18,077 bases of DNA. Origin: Methanobacterium sp. Lineage in GTDB: Archaea > Methanobacteriota > Methanobacteria > Methanobacteriales > Methanobacteriaceae. Below, piece after piece: positions 1 through 7,723 of this stretch; the stretch's first letter is position 1; every line of letters begins with the position of its first letter. The notes under the pieces are model-generated. The model did not search any database and was not told the DNA's origin. It saw only the letters and a list, made by a program, of their open reading frames with translations. The position numbers and the translations under genes were made by a program. The stretch covers positions 731 to 18,807 of the forward strand of contig PMMV01000107.1 of NCBI GenBank assembly GCA_003162115.1, read 5' to 3'.

Positions 1-1
1 G

Positions 2-94
2 GAATGTAACGGTTCAGATGAGGTTTTAGAACGTGTTGATTATGATCTGGAATCGTTGTATCGTAGAAAAAAATGGAACAAATTTAATTTTTAA
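2..94 (+). CDS. C-terminal end of an unrecognised protein (5' truncated by window edge)
   Basis: Frame 2 is open from the window edge to a TAA at 92-94 and gives 30 residues ending in YRRKKWNKFNF. The tail is charged, with an acidic stretch followed by a basic one, as is common at protein C termini. I do not recognise the family from this much sequence. A possible ATG of the decayed gene that follows (73-75) overlaps its last codons in another frame, which would fit a tight two-gene arrangement. That the frame is coding rests only on its being open to the edge and on the plausible composition. Confidence 0.45.
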   Translation, partial: ECNGSDEVLERVDYDLESLYRRKKWNKFNF

Positions 95-401
95 GATTTT
101 ATTCGTTATTTCTAGATCCAAAAAAAATAGCAATGCATATAATTAATAAAAAAGTTTCAGGACTCCTTAAAGGATTAGAAAAAATGGCCAAAAATGGCCA
201 GGAAATGAAGTTTACCAGAAACCATATGATATTAAATGAAAGAAACTTTGTATTATCGGTAAGCGAAGGAAGGTATAGTGGAGATTACGTTTCTTTTTAT
301 GACCTCTTTAGGATGGAAAATGGTAAGTTTGTTGAACATTGGGATGTAATTGAACCTATCAAACCTCTAGAAGAATGGAAAAATTAAATGGTAAATTTTA
401 A
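73..401 (+). pseudogene. Decayed SnoaL/NTF2-like (nuclear transport factor 2 family) protein
   Basis: The longest intact piece (ATG 133 to TAA 387, 84 residues) carries the C-terminal half of the SnoaL-like NTF2 fold: FVLSVSEG, SFYDLFRMENGK and EHWDVIEPI, ending EEWKN. Family members normally run to about 125-140 residues and end EEWKNxNGKF. Here that tail is recovered by restoring one base near 385: the reading then gives KNLNGKF and a TAA at 399-401. At the other end, an ATG at 73 reads MEQI, then an in-frame TAA at 85-87, then RFYSLFLD, which resembles the family's first helix. The usual YIQHNP segment is missing or scrambled. A premature stop, a missing segment and a 3' frameshift together indicate a gene remnant. 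The C-terminal fragment could still be translated. Family assignment is from recalled motifs; the boundaries are inference. Confidence 0.6.
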
Positions 402-611
402 AATTTCACCTTATTTTATAATTTTTGAAGCTTTTTTCCCTTAAAAATAGATAATTGAGATCTAATCTTAGAACTGGCCTTTTTAATAGGGGGATGTTTG
501 AAATGCAACTTTCATCTCTTGAAAGGTAATTATCTGGGAGATTTATTTCGTCTATTTAAGAAAATAATGAAATAGAAATGCATTTCGATTTTTAGATGAG
601 TTTAATAATAA

Positions 612-620
612 TTTATAAAA
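612..620 (+). promoter_or_regulatory. TATA box of the slipin gene
   Basis: TTTATAAAA lies 53 nt before the start codon and would place the transcript start near 640. A purine-rich GGGGGTT (660-666) then serves as ribosome binding site ahead of ATG 673. A second AT-rich match (ATAATATAAA, about 633-642) is too close to the ribosome binding site to be preferred. The stretch from 402 to 611 holds a short inverted repeat (CTTTCA/TGAAAG, 509-525) and T-runs but no convincing gene. Confidence 0.5.
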
Positions 621-672
621 CGTTTAAAGACCATAATATAAATTGAAACTTTAGATATGGGGGTTAAAAAGA

Positions 673-1464
673 ATGGATCCATTAACTTTGATCATTGTTG
701 CAATAATCATCTTAATTATTTTGGGACTTTCAATTCGAATAGTCGATCAATACGAAAGAGGGGTAGTTTTCCGTTTAGGAAAGGTTATAGGGATTAAAGA
801 ACCTGGATTAAGGTTAATAATTCCCTTAGTTGATCGTATGGTTAAACCTTCACTTCAGATTATTACCATGCCCATCCAATCCCAGAAAATCATAACCGAA
901 GATAACGTTTCAATTGACGTGGCTGCAGTTGCCTACTTTAAAATTGTGGATCCATACAAAGCAGTTGTTGAGGTCGAAAATTACACCAGAGCAGTAAACC
1001 AGATATCTCAAACAACAGTTAGAAGCGTTGTTGGACAGTTCAACTTGGATGAGATACTTTCGGAAACACCAAAAATTAACCAGAAGATCAAGGAGATCAT
1101 AGACAATCACAGCGAACCATGGGGAATCAGTGTTACCACAGTAGAAATAAAGGACATTACACTTCCGGAAAACATGAAAAGAGTAATAGGATTACAAGCT
1201 GAGGCTGAAAGAGAGAAAAGAGCCAAGATCATTGCTGCTGATGGTGAATATTTATCAGCTGCTAAGTTGGGAGATGCTGCGGACATCATATCCCAACATC
1301 CAATTGCATTACAGCTCAGGATAATGCAAGTTCTCAACCAGATAGCTGTTGAGAAAAACTCAACTATAATATTCCCTGCTCCACTCATGAACAGTATAAG
1401 TGACATTTCTAACTTCTTAAAAACAGAAAACATGGAGTCTGGAAAACCTAAAGAAAATAAATAG
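673..1464 (+). CDS. Slipin / stomatin-like SPFH (band 7) membrane protein
   Basis: This 263-residue protein has one N-terminal membrane segment (about residues 4-22, mostly I/L/V) followed directly by an SPFH/band-7 domain. The hallmark opening is [13 protein letters not shown], and the helical region [17 protein letters not shown] is typical of stomatins and slipins. Such proteins form oligomers on the cytoplasmic face of the membrane and scaffold microdomains or regulate membrane proteases. In prokaryotes slipins are usually paired with an NfeD-type protein; no NfeD gene lies beside this one, so its partner must be elsewhere or absent. The ATG start is supported by GGGGGTT seven nt upstream. 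Length and ends look intact. A T-run at 1506-1512 downstream is a likely terminator. The gene appears to be transcribed alone. Confidence 0.92.
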   Translation: MDPLTLIIVAIIILIILGLSIRIVDQYERGVVFRLGKVIGIKEPGLRLIIPLVDRMVKPSLQIITMPIQSQKIITEDNVSIDVAAVAYFKIVDPYKAVVEVENYTRAVNQISQTTVRSVVGQFNLDEILSETPKINQKIKEIIDNHSEPWGISVTTVEIKDITLPENMKRVIGLQAEAEREKRAKIIAADGEYLSAAKLGDAADIISQHPIALQLRIMQVLNQIAVEKNSTIIFPAPLMNSISDISNFLKTENMESGKPKENK

Positions 1465-1501
1465 GAAACAGGAAAATTTTCTATAAATTAACTTTCAAAA
1501 A

Positions 1502-1514
1502 TTTCTTTTTTTCC
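1502..1514 (+). terminator. T-rich terminator after the slipin gene
   Basis: A run of pyrimidines with seven consecutive T (1506-1512) follows the slipin stop by about 40 nt. Archaeal transcription commonly ends at such U-tracts without a hairpin. Confidence 0.45.
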
Positions 1515-1544
1515 TCAAAAAATTAGATCCTGGGGCATTAAAAG

Positions 1545-1553
1545 TATATAAAG
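1545..1553 (+). promoter_or_regulatory. TATA box of the ABC exporter operon
   Basis: TATATAAAG is a strong archaeal TATA box. The predicted transcript start is about 25 nt on, near 1570-1575, which is almost exactly the ATG of the 27-codon leader ORF at 1576. The exporter mRNA would therefore begin with that ORF as a leaderless or near-leaderless reading frame. The start point is inferred from spacing only. Confidence 0.6.
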
Positions 1554-1575
1554 TATCAAAACCAGGACAATCGCT

Positions 1576-1659
1576 ATGAGTAACGAATATATCTTTATTG
1601 AAAATCCTTTAAACTCTCCTTATAAGGAGTATCTAAACCTGTGGGTTGATGCGTTTTGA
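1576..1659 (+). CDS. 27-residue leader ORF overlapping the start of the ABC ATPase
   Basis: ATG 1576 to TGA 1657-1659 encodes a 27-residue peptide that starts MSNEYIFIENP and ends NLWVDAF. Its stop overlaps the TTG start of the ABC ATPase (1656-1658) in the string TTTTGATT, which is the classic geometry for translational coupling. The ATG lies at the predicted transcript start set by the TATA box at 1545. I recognise no family. It could be a genuine leader peptide that delivers ribosomes to the weak TTG start, or a chance open frame. Codon use is unremarkable and it has no evident membrane segment. A 14-bp palindrome lies inside it. Confidence 0.4.
   Translation: MSNEYIFIENPLNSPYKEYLNLWVDAF
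1616..1629. promoter_or_regulatory. 14-bp palindrome in the ABC exporter leader (possible operator)
   Basis: CTCCTTATAAGGAG is a perfect palindrome located between the predicted transcript start and the ATPase start codon. Exporters of this type are often controlled by a local repressor (PadR- or TetR-like), but no regulator gene is adjacent. One or two perfect 14-mers are expected by chance in this much AT-rich DNA, so position is the main argument. Confidence 0.3.
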
Positions 1660-2573
1660 TTGATGTTGAGAATCTTACCCGTGTGTTTGGTGATGTGACG
1701 GCAGTGGATGGAATAACTTTTCATGTTAATGAAGGGGAGATTTTCGGGTTTCTTGGACCAAATGGTGCTGGGAAAACTACTACTGTAAGGATGCTTAGCT
1801 GCCTAATATCTAAAACTAGTGGAGAAGCCCATATCGCAGATTATGATGTAAGTAACGATTCAGATTCATTGAAGATCAGGAAGATTATTGGATTGGTACC
1901 CGATAACGTAGGTCTCTACGAGGAATTAAGTGCATATAGAAATCTTGACTTTTATGGGAAGCTGTATGAATGCCCAGAACAGCGAAGGAAAGAAAATATT
2001 GAGCGTTTGCTCAGGATGTTAGAACTTTGGGATAAAAGGGATGTCAAGGTTGGGACATTTTCTAAAGGAATGAAACAAAAACTTGCTGTAATACGTGCCC
2101 TCATTCATGATCCTGAAATATTGTTCCTTGACGAGCCAACAGTAAACCTAGACCCAGAATCTTCCAAAATAGTAAGGGATTTTATACTCGAGTTAAAAGA
2201 AGAGAAGAAAACTATTTTCCTTAATACACATAACCTTGATGAAGCTCAAAGGTTATGTGACAAAATTGGAATATTAAACACAAAACTGAGGGCAATAGGA
2301 ACTCCAGAAGAGCTTGAAGAGTCTGTATGGGGTAAAAAGACAGTAATTCAGTTAGAGCAAGTAAATAAAGTGATTTTAAAAGCACTGGATAAATTATCTT
2401 TAGGGAAGATCGTCCATAATAACAACAAACTCACTATTGATGTAGTAAATCCTGAATTGGATAATCCGAACATTGTGAATGCTATAGTCGGCGCGGGTGG
2501 TCATGTTCAATACGTAACCGAGCTTAGTCCAACGTTGGAAGACGCGTATCTGAAATTTGTGAGGAAAAGCTAA
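1656..2573 (+). CDS. ABC transporter ATP-binding protein (drug/Na+-exporter type)
   Basis: This 305-residue nucleotide-binding subunit belongs to the DrrA/CcmA-like class that works with ABC-2 permeases. Walker A is GPNGAGKTT (residues 34-42), the signature is FSKGMKQK (about 134-141), Walker B is LFLDEP (about 159-164), and the switch histidine is in NTHNLDE (about 190). A C-terminal extension of about 90 residues is typical of the class. The only possible start in frame is TTG 1656, since a TGA lies nine nt upstream; a GGGTTGATG-like purine stretch precedes it. The start overlaps the stop of a short leader ORF, and the stop overlaps the permease ATG (TAATG), so the two transporter subunits are translationally coupled. 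The substrate cannot be read from the sequence. Confidence 0.9.
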   Translation: MIDVENLTRVFGDVTAVDGITFHVNEGEIFGFLGPNGAGKTTTVRMLSCLISKTSGEAHIADYDVSNDSDSLKIRKIIGLVPDNVGLYEELSAYRNLDFYGKLYECPEQRRKENIERLLRMLELWDKRDVKVGTFSKGMKQKLAVIRALIHDPEILFLDEPTVNLDPESSKIVRDFILELKEEKKTIFLNTHNLDEAQRLCDKIGILNTKLRAIGTPEELEESVWGKKTVIQLEQVNKVILKALDKLSLGKIVHNNNKLTIDVVNPELDNPNIVNAIVGAGGHVQYVTELSPTLEDAYLKFVRKS

Positions 2574-3298
2574 TGAAACTCTGGAAATCATGGGTTATAG
2601 CAGCCAAGGACTTTAGTGTATTCAGAAATAAAAAGAGCGTTATCTATTCTGTAGTTCTTTTACCATTTGTGGTTTCGATAAGCCTACCCATTGCAATCGG
2701 TTCGGGTCAGGGCATTCCTCCAGTTTTACTTTCAGAACTTCTAAATTCATTTTCTTTTTTCTTTATAATATTGGCAGCATCTCTTACAACTGTGATAGCA
2801 TCTTACAGTTTAATTGGTGAAAAGGTTGAAAAGAGTATTGAGCCTCTTCTTGCAACTCCAACAACAGATGGTGAAATTTTATTGGGAAAATGTTTCGCAG
2901 CGTTTTTACCCACTATCATCTCAATCTATGTTGGTCTGGTAATATTCATGGTACTCACTGATATAATGACTTACAAAACATTAGGCTATTTCTATTTTCC
3001 AAACTGGGACATTGCAATAATGATATTGATTATTACTCCCCTTGCTTCAATACTTTCTGTTGAGCTGGGAGTTATAATATCTTCTAGGGTTAACGATGTA
3101 CGCTCTGCACAGCAGTTAGGACAATTGGTAATTATTCCGTTTTTTGGAGTTTATATCTTGAGTCAAATTGGATTCATTTCACTTCACATTAATAACTTGT
3201 TGATCATTTCAGGCATATTATTGGTGATTGATTTGGTTCTATTCTACATAAGTACAATTACTTTCAACAGGGAGGAGATACTCACAAATTGGAAGTGA
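2573..3298 (+). CDS. ABC-2 type transporter permease
   Basis: This 241-residue integral membrane protein has an N-terminal amphipathic stretch (KSWVIAAKDFSVFRNKK) and about six hydrophobic segments, as in ABC-2 permeases. The motif EKSIEPLLATPTTDGEILLGK in the cytoplasmic loop is the usual ABC-2 signature region, contacting the ATPase. ATG 2573 overlaps the ATPase stop by one base. Together with the upstream ATPase it should form a homodimeric exporter complex. It is shorter than Na+ exporters such as NatB, which carry a large external domain; this favours a compact lipid, peptide or drug exporter, but that is inference. The protein looks complete. Confidence 0.87.
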   Translation: MKLWKSWVIAAKDFSVFRNKKSVIYSVVLLPFVVSISLPIAIGSGQGIPPVLLSELLNSFSFFFIILAASLTTVIASYSLIGEKVEKSIEPLLATPTTDGEILLGKCFAAFLPTIISIYVGLVIFMVLTDIMTYKTLGYFYFPNWDIAIMILIITPLASILSVELGVIISSRVNDVRSAQQLGQLVIIPFFGVYILSQIGFISLHINNLLIISGILLVIDLVLFYISTITFNREEILTNWK

Positions 3299-3460
3299 TT
3301 CATTTTTCTTAATGAATAGGACAACTCTGATTCCTTTAACTATATTATACAATCGTTGGGCTTTTTATAATAAGAATAAATCCATAATTCGAATAGAAAT
3401 TTGAAGGCAGTATTTCAGTATCAATTGTTAAATAATATAAGAATAAATTGTGGTGATGTT

Positions 3461-4879
3461 TTGGCAGGATTGAAAGATGGCCTTGGTCTTTTTGAGGTCA
3501 TGAATCTGGTTATTGGTGCCATTGTAGGTGCTGATATTTACATAGCTGCTTCATTTGGAGCTGGTTTTCTTGGACCGTATCACTCTTGGCATGGATCATA
3601 GCTGGACTTATGGCTATTACCATAGCTTTATGCTTTGCTGAAGCTTCTTCCATTATTCCCAAGGTCGGTGGACCTTATGCTTATGCAAGAGAGGCTTTTG
3701 GAGATTTCTGGGGATTTTTATCTGGATGGTCTATTCTTATAGCTGAATGGAGTGCAATAGCAGTATTTCCACTGGCTTTTGTGGCTTATCTTGCTTTTTT
3801 TATCCAAACATGCCTCAATCTGTTCAAATAATAATTAAAATTCTATTTGTCCTTTTGCTAACAGTTATAAATCTTTTTGGTGTTAAACAAGCTGGAAAAG
3901 CTAATGATATACTTACTGTACTGAAGATTGCACCTATATTGTTTTTCACCCTGGTAGGAATTATCTTTTTTATTATGAAACCCTCTATCCTTGCAGCTAA
4001 TTTCACACCCTTTGTTCCATTAGGGTTTGGTGGTTTGGGAAGTGCATTAGTACTTATATTTTGGGCTTATATAGGATTTGAACTGGTTACTGTTCCTGCT
4101 GATGAGATAATTGATGCTAAAAAGACTATTCCTCTAGCTATAGGTGTGGGCATGACTGTGATCACATTATTCTATGTGATAACTAATTTTGTGGTTTTAG
4201 GAGCCGTGCCATGGATGGAACTTTCTAAAGCAACCTCACCATTATCTTTAGCAGGATTTGCTATTATAGGAACTTTAGGGGCTATTATTTTAACAATAGG
4301 TGCTCTTTTCTCTATTTCAGGTTCTGATGAAGCAGGTATCCTTTGTTCAGCACGAATTCCCTATGCAATGGCAGGAGATGGTTTGTTTCCACACTTTTTT
4401 GCAAAAGTTCATCTAAAATACAACACACCATATATTGCTCTTTTAATACAAAGTACCATTACTTTAATAGCTGCTATATTCGGTACCATAAGCCAATTAA
4501 TTATCCTTTCAGTTTTTACGATGCTCTTTTGCTACTTAATCACATGCATATCCCTATTCCCACTTCGAAAGAATATTGGTGGTGGCATTAAACTTCCGAG
4601 GGCTATACCAGTTTTAGGAATTATAATCACCACCTATATCATGTCTCAGTGTTCTATTAATCAAATTATGACTGGAATTGTTCTTATATTACTAGGTATT
4701 CCTATATATGTGAAATACGCTCCAAGAACTGAAATAGAAACTGTTAGAAAAGATATTGAATTATGTAGGGGCTACTGTAAGGAATGTGCAAGATCTTGCT
4801 GTAGAAGGCTGCCTTCACAGGAGCCGTTTTTAGCTCATTTAATATGCATTTGAGAAATTTTATACGCAGAATTTCATGA
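3461..4879 (+). pseudogene. APC-family amino acid permease, broken by single-base deletions
   Basis: Three overlapping frames together encode one APC (amino acid-polyamine-organocation) permease of about 460 residues. The likely start is TTG 3461, with GGTGAT at 3452-3457, giving LAGLKDGLGLFEVMNLVIGA with the glycine-rich first helix. The frame breaks near 3577-3580: restoring one base gives GPxSLLAWIIAGLM. It breaks again in a run of seven T (3795-3801): an eighth T joins AYLAFF to YPNMPQ. From there the frame runs to a TGA at 4851-4853. A third loss is suspected near 4837-4841, since the adjacent frame continues NMHLRNFIRRIS to a stop at 4877-4879; the cysteine-rich stretch before it (about 4763-4815) also looks out of frame. 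It would have imported an amino acid or polyamine by cation symport or exchange. Either a real pseudogene or sequencing error explains the breaks. A near-copy of the palindrome found further right lies at 3419-3430. Confidence 0.85.
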
Positions 4880-5026
4880 TTCACATTATAAAATGAGAGA
4901 ATTATAAATAATTAAAACCTTAAAAAATTGTCATGTATTGCCGAAAATCTTTCAAAGATTTCATTATGGTGAATATGGAGTATGAAATAGTTTTAATTCT
5001 TATATAATGCCAAAAGTTTTTCTCCG

Positions 5027-5040
5027 TTTAATATAAATAG
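5027..5040 (+). promoter_or_regulatory. TATA box ahead of the zinc-ribbon membrane protein
   Basis: TTTAATATAAATAG would place a transcript start near 5060, about 48 nt before the GTG at 5108. The rest of the 4880-5107 gap is AT-rich; another TATA-like string (TTATATAATG, near 5000) is an alternative. No other gene is visible there. Confidence 0.45.
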
Positions 5041-5107
5041 AACTAAAACAAGATGTTAGTAATAAAATAAATTGATGTTTTCAATTTATACTTATTGGAG
5101 GATCGTT

Positions 5108-5962
5108 GTGACTTATTTATGCTGTGATAAATGTGAGAAGTGTTATGAGCTTCAACCAGGTGAATCACCAGAAGATTTTTATCCCACGTGTGACTGTGGT
5201 GGAGTATTAAAGGTTTACAACAACCTTGATGATTATAATAACAGGAATAAATATCCTAAAAAGACCAAGAGAAGGGGATTAAAATCTAAATTTCTTATTG
5301 TTCTCATTATCTTTGCTGTTACAGTTGTTTTAGCATATTCATGGGTCAACATCGAAAACACATCCACCCTTTTGGGATCTAACAATCTTGGTTCTGTTAG
5401 TAAGATAGTTTATACTCATCCTGGAGTATCTGGTCCTAAAATTGCAGTTGTAACAGGAATGCATCCCAGGGAATTATCAGCTAAAGAAGTGGTACCCGAT
5501 GTTGTTAAATCATATGCAGAAACTCACAACGTTGAAATTGTAAATTATCAAGTGAACGTAACCCTAGATCCTCAAGACTTCACTGCTGGTCGTCAAAATG
5601 GTCAAGATCTGGTGGCTCAATATGTGATACCCGACATTAAAAATTCAGATTACAGCATGGTAATAATTGTACATGACCATGAACAGGGTTATGGTAATGG
5701 CTATTACATAGCAACTCCTAGTATGGATGCAAAATCAGTAGCCCTGGGTCAATCAGTCCAAAAAATTCTCCCAGATTTCAATTACTACACCCGAAACACC
5801 AATCAAGAACCTGAAGGATCATCAATTACACAGATTGACGATCCAATTGTTGCTACCGGAACTCCTGTATTTGTTTACGAGATTCCGGAATGGCTTGGAA
5901 ACTCTGATGTTTCTAAAAACTCCTACAGGTTAATTGATGCTGTTTTCAACGCTCTAAAATAA
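5108..5962 (+). CDS. Zinc-ribbon, membrane-anchored M14/AstE-like zinc hydrolase (putative)
   Basis: I choose GTG 5108 because GGAGGATC (5097-5104) sits just upstream; a longer frame from TTG 5072 lacks such a site and adds unrelated residues. The 284-residue product starts with a cytoplasmic zinc ribbon (C6-x2-C9 and C28-x-C30, around the ELQPGESPEDF motif seen in Methanobacteriales proteins), then a basic KKTKRR stretch, one membrane helix (about 62-79), and an external domain. That domain has GMHPREL (H119, E122), resembling the HxxE zinc site of M14/aspartoacylase-type carboxypeptidases, then VHDHEQ (H189/H191) as a candidate third ligand, and VYEIPE (E258) as a candidate general base. 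A role in cutting peptide or amide bonds outside the cell, for example in the pseudomurein wall, is inference. It appears to be a single-gene unit. Confidence 0.65.
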   Translation: MTYLCCDKCEKCYELQPGESPEDFYPTCDCGGVLKVYNNLDDYNNRNKYPKKTKRRGLKSKFLIVLIIFAVTVVLAYSWVNIENTSTLLGSNNLGSVSKIVYTHPGVSGPKIAVVTGMHPRELSAKEVVPDVVKSYAETHNVEIVNYQVNVTLDPQDFTAGRQNGQDLVAQYVIPDIKNSDYSMVIIVHDHEQGYGNGYYIATPSMDAKSVALGQSVQKILPDFNYYTRNTNQEPEGSSITQIDDPIVATGTPVFVYEIPEWLGNSDVSKNSYRLIDAVFNALK

Positions 5963-5965
5963 AAT

Positions 5966-5984
5966 AAAAAAAATTATTTTTTTT
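5966..5984. terminator. Bidirectional A8-TTA-T8 terminator between convergent genes
   Basis: Eight A, three bases and eight T directly follow the zinc-ribbon gene stop and lie about 20 nt from the end of the minus-strand aldo/keto reductase. The symmetry supplies a U-tract to transcripts from both directions. Confidence 0.6.
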
Positions 5985-6005
5985 AAAGGTAAACTTCTCC
6001 ATTCA

Positions 6006-7158
6006 TTACTTTTCAAAGGTTTCACGGGTTTCTTTAAGATATTTTCTTATAGGAATGTTTTGAGTACATTTCTCCTCACATTCGCCACATTCATCACAAA
6101 ATGAAGCACTCATTTTTTTTGCTGATAGGAAGGAGTAATTTCCTGATGGTTTTCCCATGTTCTGGTAGATATAAACATCATTTAAAAGGCTAAAGTTTAA
6201 CGGAATATCCACCCCATTTTTACAGGGCATGCAATAATTGCAGGCGTACAAGGTACATGAATCCTTTCATTGTAAATTTCTTTTACTTTATCAAATAAAT
6301 TCAACTCATTATCTGTTAGGGTGTGAACGTTTCCATTTTCTGCGGTTTTTAAATTTTCAATAACCTGTTCCATGGTACTCATGCCACTTAAAACCACATT
6401 TACTTCGGGTTGGTCCCATAGAAACTGCAGAGCCCATTCAGCAGGAGTTCTATGGACTTCAGCACTCTCCCATATAGCCTGAACATCAGAGGGAACGTTA
6501 TTTGTAAGACAGCCACCTTTCAGTGTTCCATGATCACGGTTCCCAGACCCCTTGATGAGGCATAATCAAGACCGGCCTTACCAGCCTGAAATTCTTCATC
6601 CATGTAATTATATTGGATTTGAGAAAAACTCCAGTTGTATGAGTCTACAACTTCCTTGAAAAAATCATATTCATCATGGAATGAAAAACCAGCGTATCCA
6701 ATTCTTCCATCTTCAATGGCAGAATCCAGAAACTCAAAGACATCAAAATCAACTAAATTATCCCAAAAATCCCTGTTAAGACCGTGAAGCAAATAAAAAT
6801 CGATATTGTCTGTCTGAAGCCGTTTGAGCTGTTTATCAAGATAGTTATTCATATCTTCCTTCTGTTGAACAAGCCAGGTGGGTAGTTTAGTTGAAAGGTA
6901 TACTTGATCCCTGTATCCACCTTTTAATGCATTTCCAACCAATATTTCACTCATGCCTCCCTCATAAGCAGAAGTTCCATGGTATGGATAGGCTGTGTCA
7001 ACATAATTTACACCATGATCAACTGCATGGTGAAGCATATCAGTTGCAAGGGGTTCATTTATTCTGTCAGGTCTCCCATCCAATATGGGAAGCCTCATGC
7101 ATCCAAAGCCGAGTATTGAAACTTTCCTACCTGTTTTTCCAAAATTTCTGTACAACAA
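6006..7158 (-). pseudogene. Aldo/keto reductase with C-terminal 4Fe-4S domain, broken by two frameshifts
   Basis: Three frames give one aldo/keto reductase of about 384 residues. The TTG start at 7158 gives MLYRNFGKTGRKVSILGFG, the standard opening of this subfamily, and is preceded by AGGGGGATTA. The barrel carries the tetrad D54, Y59, K91 and H125 (in DTAYPYHG, LSTKLP and FYLLHG). The frame breaks near 6523-6525: one more G on the plus strand restores IMEPLKGGCLTNN and runs on through PAEWALQFLWDQPEVNVVLSG. It breaks again near 6244-6247: one restored base gives VPCTxCNYCMPCKNGVDIP. The C terminus holds two iron-sulfur cysteine groups, CxxCxxC and CDECGECEEKC. Intact relatives are oxidoreductases with an iron-sulfur tail; the substrate is unknown. 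As read, the product would be truncated before the iron-sulfur region. Sequencing error must be excluded. Confidence 0.88.
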
Positions 7159-7256
7159 AAGTAATCCCCCTAAAGTAAGTTACAGTTTACGCCAAATCTT
7201 AAAATTATAATAATTATTGATATATCTTATCCAAAATAAGTAATGGATTCAAGATC

Positions 7257-7637
7257 CTATTTTTCAATCACACTATTTATTAACATCTCAATATTTTTAT
7301 CCATTTTATTAATATCATCATTGAGCTCTGTTACATCATATCTTGTAGCTAATTCTCCTATTGATTGGTAGAATATCTCCGTTACGTTTTTATTGTTTCT
7401 TAATACTATCTTAAGAGGTAAGTCTATAGAAAAATTTGGATCAGCTAACATAAGATCTGTGCCTCCTTTAGGGTTACCAAAAATAATAAGTTTGGTATCT
7501 GGCATTGAAAGATCAAATTGAGCGGCTCCACCTGAATGATCAACTATTGCAAAGATCGTCATATCATGTTCAACAAGTACCTTTAGTAACCGACCGAGAG
7601 TCTCATTTAGTTGATACGGAGATTTGATGATAATCAT
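7257..7637 (-). CDS. DUF302 family protein
   Basis: This 126-residue protein has the DUF302 (COG3439) pattern: an N-terminal strand-helix unit MIIIKSPYQLNET, then TIFAIVDHSGGA, KLIIFGNPKGGTDLM and IDLPLKIVL. These small alpha/beta proteins are widespread in archaea and bacteria, and their function is unresolved; some are linked to redox or metal stress. The ATG at 7637 is preceded by GGAGA about nine nt away, so the start is well supported. No signal peptide or membrane segment is seen. It lies between two other minus-strand genes, 86 nt after the protease gene and about 100 nt before the aldo/keto reductase; co-transcription with the protease is possible. Confidence 0.85.
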   Translation of the reverse strand: MIIIKSPYQLNETLGRLLKVLVEHDMTIFAIVDHSGGAAQFDLSMPDTKLIIFGNPKGGTDLMLADPNFSIDLPLKIVLRNNKNVTEIFYQSIGELATRYDVTELNDDINKMDKNIEMLINSVIEK

Positions 7638-7723
7638 ATACTGAATTCTCCTTCATCCAAACTTTATGAACATCCATTTTCAGTAATTAATTATGTTCTT
7701 CATTTACCTAGTATTTTTTTTAA

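Noticed and set aside
498..575. Short open frame after an AGGGGG stretch (about 25 codons from TTG 498, ending KKIMK)
   Set aside because: Too short, no recognisable motif, and no promoter at a sensible distance; kept only as background in the gap between the SnoaL remnant and the slipin gene.
4343..4591. Plus-strand open frame of 82 codons inside the permease, in another frame
   Set aside because: The main frame there encodes clear transmembrane segments of the permease; this frame is Cys/Tyr/His/Phe-rich noise.
4763..4833. Possible further frameshift in the permease tail, where another frame reads VGATVRNVQDLAVEGCL
   Set aside because: The main frame here is suspiciously Cys-rich, but repair needs shifts of opposite sign and I cannot tell from memory which tail is right, so it is only mentioned, not counted.
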